In this document: piece by piece, positions 1 to 7,368 of the stretch
How the letters are laid out: each line of letters starts with the position of its first letter
Numbering within the stretch: the stretch's first letter is position 1
Source of the DNA: UBA1715 sp045600045
GTDB taxonomy: Bacteria > Bacteroidota > Bacteroidia > Bacteroidales > UBA1715
Direction: 5' to 3'
DNA length: 15,751 nt
NCBI GenBank assembly: GCA_045600045.1
Contig: JAZRXD010000060.1
Location: forward strand, 1 to 15,751
The notes under the pieces: generated by a model
The model's database searches: none
The model's input: the letters and a program-made list of their open reading frames with translations, nothing else
Told to the model about the DNA's origin: nothing
Translations under genes and position numbers: made by a program

Positions 1-1365
1 GGCGATATTCTTACGTAAACTCTCTGATTGTCCCAAGTGTAACGTAGTATGTTGTGCGCTTAAATCAGTCTCGTTTCCGCAGTAGTCTGTTGCCGAAATC
101 TTGTAGCTCCACTGACGATTCGCAACATCTGCTTCCTCGTCTTCGAACACACTAATTTCACTATAAGCAACAGTTCCGATTGAATCCCAAGCACCTGTTT
201 CGCTCGTTTCGCGATATACAGTATAGTAGTCGATTTGGTCGGTTGCTTCGCGAATCCAAACAATCAAATTATGACCAGTTTCCTTGCTGACTGTTACCAA
301 AGCAATTTCTGGCTGTTGAATCGACATTTCTAACTCTTGCGAAAGAGAAACCGAACAACCATTTTCAGGATTTTTGACAGTTACGGTATAAGTGCCGATT
401 TCTGCGCCAATCAAATCTTTTTCGGTTGAGCCGTTGCTCCACAAATACGTGTAGTCGCCCTCGGCCTTCAAAATGATTCGGCTTTCCTTGTCGCAGCGAG
501 GATTTTCAACCGTGTCGATTGAAACAATGATTTCGTCAGGTTGACTTACGGTGAAAGTCTTGTAAATTTCGCAAAGATTTTCATCGGTAATCAAAATCGT
601 GTAGTTTCCGGCAGCAACATTTTCAATTACGTTGGTTGTTTCGGTTCTGTCAAGCCATTGGTATGTGTATTTTGCGTTTTCTGGAGCAACAAGTTCAATT
701 TTACCATCTTCCAATCCGTAGCATGAAACGTCTTTTATTTTCTTATCTATTGTGATGTCGCAGTCGTAGTCAACAATTGCCTTTGTAGTTAGAGTTGCTT
801 TTTCTCCGTTTGCCAATTTCGCAGTTACTTTAATGTCTGCCTCGCCTTTGAATTGGAATGTTGAAAGGAACAATTTGCCTTCGTTCACTTGTGCCAAAAC
901 AATGTTTGGAGCCGAACTTGTAACCGAATAAGTTATTTCGCCGTTTTCACTTGAACGGAACAATGTACTTAAGTCGATTGGTTCAACTTCAACTTCGGTC
1001 TTCAACGTATCGAGAGAGATTTTGTTTACTGCATAAACCACTTCTTTTAATTTGAAGTTTGCTGTCAAGTTTAGATTTTCGGTAACAAAGAATTGGATTG
1101 TTGAATCGGTTTCAACATTTTCGCCGTCGGTCCAATTTACGAATTCAAAACTTGCATCGGATTTAGCAACCAAAGTAGCTTGTTTGTTGTAGTTGTAAAC
1201 TCCTGCACCTTCAATTGAGCCCATTGTCTTGTCGTAGTCAACAATAATTTTGTAGCTATTGATTGTCCAGTTAGCCCAGAAGAATTTGTTGCCGAAATCG
1301 TTCGATGAAATTGTTGTGGAAACGGCTCCGTCGAAGTTTGAGTTGGTGTACCAACCATCGAAAGT
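1..1365 (-). pseudogene. Severed C-terminal part of the giant InlB-repeat surface protein (continues past window edge)
   Basis: Seen: after the TAG at 1366-1368 the same minus-strand frame stays open for 455 codons to position 1, with no TAA, TAG or TGA. The translation resumes exactly where repeat 19 was cut (TFDGWYTNSNFDG, then NKFFWANW). A divergent InlB-like repeat follows at about 1254-1048. Next come two SprB-like modules: one starts at VSCYGLEDGKIEL and ends near FTVSQP (about 735-540), the second has YTYLWSNGSTEKDL and GTYTVTVKNPENGC (about 537-330). An FN3-like domain follows at about 310-60 (NLIVWIREA, YYTVYRETSE, WSYKISATDYCGNETDLS). The last readable part, HTTLHLGQSESLRKNIA, has no stop. 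A T9SS sorting domain would be expected further left; that is inference. With the TAG this segment has no start codon context of its own, so I treat it as the cut-off end of the upstream gene. It could still be made by readthrough, or the TAG could be a sequence error. Confidence 0.8.
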
Positions 1366-4300
1366 CTAACCTTCGCGAGTTACATCGGTTGGCAACGTAA
1401 CTGCTTGTCCGAATTGATATTCATCAATATAAGTTCCGTTAATTTTTCCATCTCCCACAACGTATGTAATTGTGTAGTTGTTTACAATCCATTTAGCCCA
1501 AAATTCTTTATCGCCTGTTGCATCGGCTTTTATTGCAGTTTGAGCTTCGCCTTCGAATTCTGCATTGTCGAACCAGCCGGCAAATGTATTTCCTGTTTTT
1601 GTAATGTCGATAGGAAGTGTTGCTCCAACGCTGTAAGTGTAAGCAACGACATTTCCGTTGTTGATAGTACCTTCGTTAGTGTTAAGCGTTACTTTATAAG
1701 AATTCACAGTCCATTTAGCCCAGAATTCTTTGTCGCCAACAGCATTGTCGGCAACTTCAGATTGGACAGCTCCAAGATAACTTGAATTGTCAAACCAACC
1801 AGCAAAAGTGTAACCAACTTTCTCCATTTGTTCTGCAGTTGGCAACATTACAGAAGTGCCGTGTACATAACTCGTTACATTTCCTTCGACAACAATACCT
1901 TCGTTAGTGTTTAATGTAACGGTGTATGCCGAAGTTGACCAACCTGCATAATATTTTTGTTCACCGATTGTTGTTGACGAGATTATGCTTACAATATCAC
2001 TTGTACATTCAGCATCGGTGTACCAACCTGTAAATGTATAACCGTTTCGTTTTACATTTGTAGGAAGACTTACAGTAACACCGTATGTATAATTCGTAAT
2101 ATCGCCACCATTGACAGTTCCTCCCTGAGCATCTAATGTTACTTTATATTCGTTGGCCGACCATTTAGCCCAGAAGTTTTTATTGCCAACTTCATTGTTT
2201 GCAATGGCAGTAACAGGACCGCCCTCGTAACTTGAATTATCAAACCAACCAACAAAAGTATAACCTGTTTTGGTTATGTCAGTTGGAAGAGTTGCTCCAA
2301 CGCCATACGTATATGATGTTAGATTTCCATCGTTGATAGTTCCATTGTTCGTTTGCAAAGTAACAGTATATGTTTTTGCGGTCCATTTAGCCCAAAATTC
2401 TTGGTCGTCAGTTGTACCTTTATTAATTTGTGTTATAGCTGTTCCTTCGCAATTCTCGTTATCGAACCAGCCAGCAAAATTGTATCCAGTTTTCGTTACA
2501 TCTTGTGGAAGAATTGTAACTACATCGTAGATATAATTAGTAACATTTCCTGAATTTATTTCTCCTTCGTTTATATTCAATGTTACATTGTATGTATTTA
2601 CAGTCCATTTTGCCCAGAATTCTTTATTGCCAAATTCTTCACTTGAAATCGTAGCAACTTCGCTTCCAATATAATTGGAATTATTGTACCAACCTGCAAA
2701 TGTATAACCTTCGCGTGTTGGAGTTGGAAGTGTAACTTCATCTCCATATACATAATTTTCTGTAGGAGTTTCTGAAAGTGAACCTCCGTTTGCGTTGTAA
2801 GTTATTGCATAGTTATTTTGCACCCAAAGAGCTACAAGTTCAATATCTCCAATTGTTGCTGTTGAAATATTTGTAAGAACCGTACCAGCTTCTAATGATG
2901 ACTTTTTTTCTATAGTAACTTTACAATCAATTGCTTCAAATGCATCTTTATAAATTTGAGCTTCTTCAAGTGTAATATCTTCTTCTAATATTTGAGGTGC
3001 AACTTCCGTAGCATCAACCAAATCTTTTGCCTCTTTCAATCCTATGTTGAGCATTTCTTTTACAAGTTTTACCGTTATAAGTTTTCCTGTACCATAGTCG
3101 TTTAATAACACATTACAACTGCCACCATTGCCAGAGGTAGCTTCCCAACCATTGAATGTATAACCTGTTTTTGTTACATTAGTTGGAAGTATTGCACCTA
3201 CTCCATAAGTATAGCTTGTTATATTTCCCGAATTGATTTGCCCTCCATCTGTATCAAGAACAATTGAATACGTATTTACCGACCATTTTGCGTAATACGT
3301 TTTGTTGCCTGTTGTTGTACTTGTTATTGTTTTTATTGGAGCACCATCATAATTAGAATTTTCATACCAGCCATCAAATGTGTAACCATCACGGACGATG
3401 TTTGTTGGTAATGTCGTACTATTTCCATAAGTGTAAATACCGATGTTTCCCGATTTTATAGTACCACCATTCACATTTAATGTAATTGAATACGTGTTGG
3501 CAGTCCATTTAGCATAGAAAGTTTTTTCTTCCATGTCGTCAGGAGTAATAGACACAAAGTTTTTACTTGTGAAATTTGCATCCGAATACCAACCAGCAAA
3601 CGTGTAGCCTGTACGAGTTATATCAACAGGAAGTGTAGCTCCGTAACCATAGGTGTATTGTGTTAAATTGCCACTATTTATTTTTCCACCATTTGTTACT
3701 AAATTAACGTTGTATGAATTTACAATCCATTTCGCATAAAATGTTTTGTTTCCGAATTCACCAGATTCTATATAATCAATTGGTTCGTTGTCAAAATTAG
3801 GATTGTCGAACCAGCCATAGAATGAGTATCCATCTTTGTAAACGTCGTTAGGGAGAGAAAATTCATCGTCTATAGAATACGATGTTACGATTTCTTCATC
3901 TTCAATATAGCCACCATTTTTGTTGTATGAAATGGTATAAGTGTTTTTATTCCATTTAGCATAGAATGTTTTGTCTCCATAATCGGAAGAACGAATCAGT
4001 GCTACAGAATTTCCAGCAAAGTCAGGATTATCGAACCAACCCATAAACGAATATCCGTTGCGGGTTACATTGCTTGGAAGTGTTCCTCCCACACTGAATG
4101 TATAGTTGTTGATTACAACTTCGTTATTTATTGTTCCTTCGTTTGTTTCGAATGTTACGTTATAAACTTGTTCGCGCCATTTTGCCCAAAATACTTTTTC
4201 ATCGACGGCTTCGGCTGATATTTCAGTTACTGGCGTTCCCAAACAACTTGAATTGTCGAACCAGCCTTCAAAAATATAACCAGTTCGTGTTACGTCGGTT

Positions 4301-5781
4301 GGAAGTTTTTTGGCTGTTCCGTGTTTATAACTTACCACATTTCCTGTATTTACAACACCTTCGTTTGTGTTAAGCACCACTGGATAACTTCCTTCTTCCC
4401 ATTTTGCCCAATATTCTTTATTTCCAAAATCAGCAATGGTAATTTCACTCACAGCATCGCCGTCATAATCTTCGTTATCGTACCAACCAGCAAAACCAAA
4501 ACCCGATTTTGTCATTACCGATGACAAAGGAAGAATTGCTCCAACTCCATATACATACGAAGTAATATTTCCACTTTTGATAGAACCACCAACCAAATTC
4601 AATTTCACAGTGTATGTATTAGGTGTCCATTTTGCATAGAATGTTTTGTTGCCGAACGAGCCCTTTGGAATTGTAGTGATTGCAGTTCCTTCGCAGTTTG
4701 CGTTGTCGTACCAGCCACCGAACGTACATCCGTCACGGCTGATAGAAGGTAATGTTATTGTTGCATCGCCATATTGATATGTCGTTTTCGGAGTTGTAGA
4801 AACGGTTCCGCCGTTATTTACATACGTAATTGTATATGTGTCTTTTACCCAATATGCGTATAAAGTAGTTGCTGCTGTGCGCAAAAACAACGACTGATTA
4901 GCAGAACCATCGGCATTGTAGTATTTTGTACTTGAACCATTTGAACCCAAATAATATCCTTGGAATGTATAACCCGTTTTTGTAGGAGCAATAATTTCGG
5001 GCAATTTTTCATCGTATGTTGCCGTAGCTGTTTTGGTTCCAGCTGATGTTGCACTTTGATTGTCGAATGTAATTGTATATGTGTTTGCTGTCCATTTTGC
5101 ATACAATGTTTGGGCTGTTTCAAAATCACAACTTTGGGCGCTTGCTCCCGAAGCCAAATAGTATTGCGTTCCGCCTCCATTTACAGCAGTAAAATATCCA
5201 CCAAAAGTATATCCCGTTTTGGTAGGTTTTATAATTGAAGGCATTGCGCTACCATACGTTGCCGTAGCACTTGTAGTTCCTGCAGTTGTTGCACTTTGAT
5301 TGTTAAAAGTAATTGTTGGTTTTTTAATTGTCCATTTTGCATAAAGTGTTATTGGAGCAGTTAAATATGAATAACGGTATCCACTTCCCGAAGCATAATA
5401 ATATTGTGTACCTTGTCCATCGGTATCATCGAAATAACCGCCAAACGTGTAGCCTGTTTTAATCGGCGGAACAATTGTTGGCATTAAGCTTCCGTATGTT
5501 GCATAAACGCTTGCTGTTCCCGATGAATTTGCGCTACGATTATCCAATGTCACCAAATATTTATTAGCCGTCCATTTTGCATAATAAGTCTTGTTCCCCG
5601 TGTCAGTTGTGCTAATTGTAGTTACCGGAGAGCCAGTGAAACTTGAATTTGTGTACCAACCACCAAATGTGTAACCTGTACGTGTTACGTTTGTAGGTAA
5701 TGTTGCACCAACACTATATGTGTAATATTTTATTTCTCCACAGTTGATTGTTCCTCCATTTGTGTAGTATGAAACGGTGTA
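1255..5781 (-). repeat. Array of 19 tandem InlB B-repeats (protein-level)
   Basis: Counting from the YTVSYYTNGG start at 5781 to the ANWTINS end at 1255, I find 19 units. Each begins with a strand of the type Y-x-V/I-T-hydrophobic, followed by NGG or NEG, a LPT-like turn, GYTFxGWYxN, and closes with F/Y-W/Y-AKW. Units 2, 3 and 4 are a separate, longer subtype with GGYF or QGYY plus a TQYY/TKYY motif in place of the GWYDN loop. Most other units are the short subtype. Unit 12 is split by an inserted domain and unit 19 contains the TAG. The units have diverged well beyond simple DNA-level identity, so this is an old protein-domain array, not a recent DNA duplication. An extra divergent unit follows at about 1048-1254. 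Confidence 0.9.
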
Positions 5782-7122
5782 TTTTTGTCCGATTTTTATT
5801 GGTATATTTTTCTCATAAATATATACGTTGTGTCCAAACCAATCGCTGATATAGGAACTTGCATTATAGTATCCTATCGTACTTGATGTTACGCATGTTG
5901 AAGTGCTAAGGGTTGGTGTGCCATAAAAATATAATGTGTTTGTTCCCGAACCTGAGTAATATGTGAAATCGCAAGATTTACCATCAATTTTTATAGGAAT
6001 TGAGAATGATGAGCTTTTGGCTGTGACAATTCTGTCGAAGGAAATCGAAATCCATATTTTATCTCCCGAAGTATATGTTGATTTTGTATTAACTTGTATA
6101 TCCTTTACCGAAGGATTTGATTCGTCCTTTAAACACATATATATTGTTGGACACCAGATATATCTGTGACCGCTTGGAATACTTTCTGCAAGCAATTGTA
6201 CACTTGCATATTCCGAGCCGTTATAAAGCTCTAAATATTGGTTCCCATTACAACTATATGCATCAGGTTCGTATCCGTATTGATGAGCATACAAAATATC
6301 TTTTTCGCCATGATTCCAAGGATTTGTTCGTGGCATAGATGACGAATTCGTTATACCATAAACAGGAAATGAATATGTGCCTCTGCTGTTGACATTATAT
6401 GGATTCACATGTCCAAAATTTGCAGCGAGTCGTCCAGCTCCAGGACTACTACTCCATTTTGTATAAACACCGGAAGTCATATTATGAAGAAATACATACC
6501 ACCAAGATGTCCCAGTTGCAGTACCCGAACTTTCAAACAAATCAATTTCAGCGCGAATCATGTACTTTATGCTGCTATTTTCAAGTGCGTCAAGATAGGC
6601 TTGGCGTGTAGTAGAAAAAGCACTTTTCAAAGTGGATAATGAAACAGAATAGTTTGCAGAAGAAGACACACTTTCGTTATATCCTAAACCTTTCCGTACT
6701 TCATTATCGAATATGTCTGCTTTAGACACAATCGTGTTCGAATTCAATGTACATGATGTAAAAATTGATGGTGTACAACTATTCCATACTTCAAGACGGA
6801 AAAAACGAGACCCACTTGTTCCGTATGAATATATTGATGATGACAACACGGTTAGTGTGCTTATTGTTACTGTTTTAGTTGCCTCGCCAGCTGCAAAATT
6901 TATTGTTCCATACGCTTCTTGAAAATGGATTCCACCAACAGCCGAGCCGTTTACAGTACGATAATACACCGTAGTTGGATACGTGGTTGTCGTTCTTTTA
7001 ATAGTAAATGTGGTTCCCGAACATGTTACCGACGAAATCACATCGGAACTTGCCGCGTTGGCAACACAAAACGTAAGCACTGCAAGAGCAGTTACCATAA
7101 GGGCTCGTAGGTTTTTCTTCAT
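1366..7122 (-). CDS. Giant secreted surface protein with tandem InlB B-repeats, ended by a premature TAG
   Basis: As read, 1918 residues; the intact gene would exceed 2370. Residues 1-23 form a signal peptide (MKKNLRALMVTALAV, Ala-rich to ANA). Residues about 40-142 look like a Calx-beta domain (VYYRTVNGSAVGGIHF, then a GTINFAAGE strand, ending IFDNE). Residues about 143-335 are not recognised. Residues about 338-435 match the common bacterial Ig-like pattern (TSGDKIWISISFD, then YYSGSGTNTLYFYG). From residue 448 on there are InlB B-repeats (Listeria-Bacteroides repeat family) of about 75-80 residues, with cores such as GYTFGGWYTN and YYAKW. Repeat 12 carries an L7/L12-like insert. The family is usually extracellular and adhesive; binding partner unknown. 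The ATG at 7122 is preferred because the signal peptide follows it directly, and a -7 promoter element lies about 47 nt upstream. The gene diverges from dxs. The TAG falls inside repeat 19 at a consensus Tyr. Either the gene is damaged or the base is wrong. Confidence 0.9.
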   Translation of the reverse strand: MKKNLRALMVTALAVLTFCVANAASSDVISSVTCSGTTFTIKRTTTTYPTTVYYRTVNGSAVGGIHFQEAYGTINFAAGEATKTVTISTLTVLSSSIYSYGTSGSRFFRLEVWNSCTPSIFTSCTLNSNTIVSKADIFDNEVRKGLGYNESVSSSANYSVSLSTLKSAFSTTRQAYLDALENSSIKYMIRAEIDLFESSGTATGTSWWYVFLHNMTSGVYTKWSSSPGAGRLAANFGHVNPYNVNSRGTYSFPVYGITNSSSMPRTNPWNHGEKDILYAHQYGYEPDAYSCNGNQYLELYNGSEYASVQLLAESIPSGHRYIWCPTIYMCLKDESNPSVKDIQVNTKSTYTSGDKIWISISFDRIVTAKSSSFSIPIKIDGKSCDFTYYSGSGTNTLYFYGTPTLSTSTCVTSSTIGYYNASSYISDWFGHNVYIYEKNIPIKIGQKYTVSYYTNGGTINCGEIKYYTYSVGATLPTNVTRTGYTFGGWYTNSSFTGSPVTTISTTDTGNKTYYAKWTANKYLVTLDNRSANSSGTASVYATYGSLMPTIVPPIKTGYTFGGYFDDTDGQGTQYYYASGSGYRYSYLTAPITLYAKWTIKKPTITFNNQSATTAGTTSATATYGSAMPSIIKPTKTGYTFGGYFTAVNGGGTQYYLASGASAQSCDFETAQTLYAKWTANTYTITFDNQSATSAGTKTATATYDEKLPEIIAPTKTGYTFQGYYLGSNGSSTKYYNADGSANQSLFLRTAATTLYAYWVKDTYTITYVNNGGTVSTTPKTTYQYGDATITLPSISRDGCTFGGWYDNANCEGTAITTIPKGSFGNKTFYAKWTPNTYTVKLNLVGGSIKSGNITSYVYGVGAILPLSSVMTKSGFGFAGWYDNEDYDGDAVSEITIADFGNKEYWAKWEEGSYPVVLNTNEGVVNTGNVVSYKHGTAKKLPTDVTRTGYIFEGWFDNSSCLGTPVTEISAEAVDEKVFWAKWREQVYNVTFETNEGTINNEVVINNYTFSVGGTLPSNVTRNGYSFMGWFDNPDFAGNSVALIRSSDYGDKTFYAKWNKNTYTISYNKNGGYIEDEEIVTSYSIDDEFSLPNDVYKDGYSFYGWFDNPNFDNEPIDYIESGEFGNKTFYAKWIVNSYNVNLVTNGGKINSGNLTQYTYGYGATLPVDITRTGYTFAGWYSDANFTSKNFVSITPDDMEEKTFYAKWTANTYSITLNVNGGTIKSGNIGIYTYGNSTTLPTNIVRDGYTFDGWYENSNYDGAPIKTITSTTTGNKTYYAKWSVNTYSIVLDTDGGQINSGNITSYTYGVGAILPTNVTKTGYTFNGWEATSGNGGSCNVLLNDYGTGKLITVKLVKEMLNIGLKEAKDLVDATEVAPQILEEDITLEEAQIYKDAFEAIDCKVTIEKKSSLEAGTVLTNISTATIGDIELVALWVQNNYAITYNANGGSLSETPTENYVYGDEVTLPTPTREGYTFAGWYNNSNYIGSEVATISSEEFGNKEFWAKWTVNTYNVTLNINEGEINSGNVTNYIYDVVTILPQDVTKTGYNFAGWFDNENCEGTAITQINKGTTDDQEFWAKWTAKTYTVTLQTNNGTINDGNLTSYTYGVGATLPTDITKTGYTFVGWFDNSSYEGGPVTAIANNEVGNKNFWAKWSANEYKVTLDAQGGTVNGGDITNYTYGVTVSLPTNVKRNGYTFTGWYTDAECTSDIVSIISSTTIGEQKYYAGWSTSAYTVTLNTNEGIVVEGNVTSYVHGTSVMLPTAEQMEKVGYTFAGWFDNSSYLGAVQSEVADNAVGDKEFWAKWTVNSYKVTLNTNEGTINNGNVVAYTYSVGATLPIDITKTGNTFAGWFDNAEFEGEAQTAIKADATGDKEFWAKWIVNNYTITYVVGDGKINGTYIDEYQFGQAVTLPTDVTREG
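2902..3117 (-). other. Ribosomal L7/L12 C-terminal-like domain inserted in InlB repeat 12
   Basis: Residues about 1336-1407 of the giant protein do not fit the InlB repeat pattern. They align by eye along their whole length with the C-terminal domain of ribosomal protein L7/L12. The first strand is CNVLLNDYG. A helix then leads into the stretch IGLKEAKDLV, which shares GLKEAKDLV exactly with E. coli L7/L12. A second acidic helix (LEEAQIYKDAFEAIDC) and a last strand (KVTIEKK) follow, as in L7/L12. The insert sits between the GYTFNGW strand and the closing VALW strand of repeat 12, so the host repeat is split but both halves remain. The reading frame is continuous across both junctions. In ribosomes this domain contacts translation factors. 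L7/L12-like domains also occur in non-ribosomal proteins; here its role outside the cell is unknown. Confidence 0.8.
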
Positions 7123-7167
7123 AACGAATATTTATAGTTAATGAATAGGTATCGAAAAAAATCGTGG

Positions 7168-7175
7168 CAAATTTA
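7168..7175 (-). promoter_or_regulatory. Bacteroidota-type -7 promoter element for the giant surface protein
   Basis: On the minus strand the bases read TAAATTTG, a full match to the Bacteroidota -7 consensus TAnnTTTG. A start site a few bases downstream would give a leader of about 35-40 nt before the ATG at 7122. I see no TTTG at the expected -33 spacing, so only half of the promoter is supported. The whole gap between the two divergent genes (7123-7368) is A+T-rich, with no other clear signal and no recognisable promoter for dxs. Confidence 0.45.
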
Positions 7176-7368
7176 GCAAATATTCAAAATATATTTATGA
7201 TAATTGTAAGAAAATGAGAACATACCAAAAAACGAAAAAATCTTCGTTGTTCTGAATCAAGAAAAGAAAGAAAAAGAGGGAGAAAGATTATGATTGGAGA
7301 AGAATTCCAAATTAAAATTGAATTGTCAATTGTCAAAAATTGCTAATTTTACCGCTCGAATTTTACAA

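Noticed and set aside
1137..1358. Minus-strand open frame of 73 codons as a separate gene
   Set aside because: It is in a different frame from the coherent repeat, SprB-like and FN3-like translation that covers the same bases, and its own translation is low-complexity.
1366..1368. A genetic code in which TAG is a sense codon
   Set aside because: Three other genes in the window end with TAG at sensible positions next to or overlapping their neighbours, so TAG acts as a stop here.
2902..3117. A genuine rplL (ribosomal L7/L12) gene fragment inserted by recombination
   Set aside because: There is no separate start or N-terminal dimerisation domain, the sequence has diverged, and it is in frame with no disruption at either side; it reads as a domain of the surface protein.
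1255..5781. CRISPR array or recent DNA tandem repeats
   Set aside because: The units are about 225 bases, differ greatly at the DNA level and encode a continuous protein; there are no short identical repeats with unique spacers.
7290..7346. Short frame from ATG 7290 (18 codons) with a GAGGGAG sequence upstream
   Set aside because: It is out of frame with dxs and soon stops; Bacteroidota rarely rely on Shine-Dalgarno sequences. The long TTG-started extension of dxs at 7294 was also set aside because it adds residues not seen in DXS proteins.
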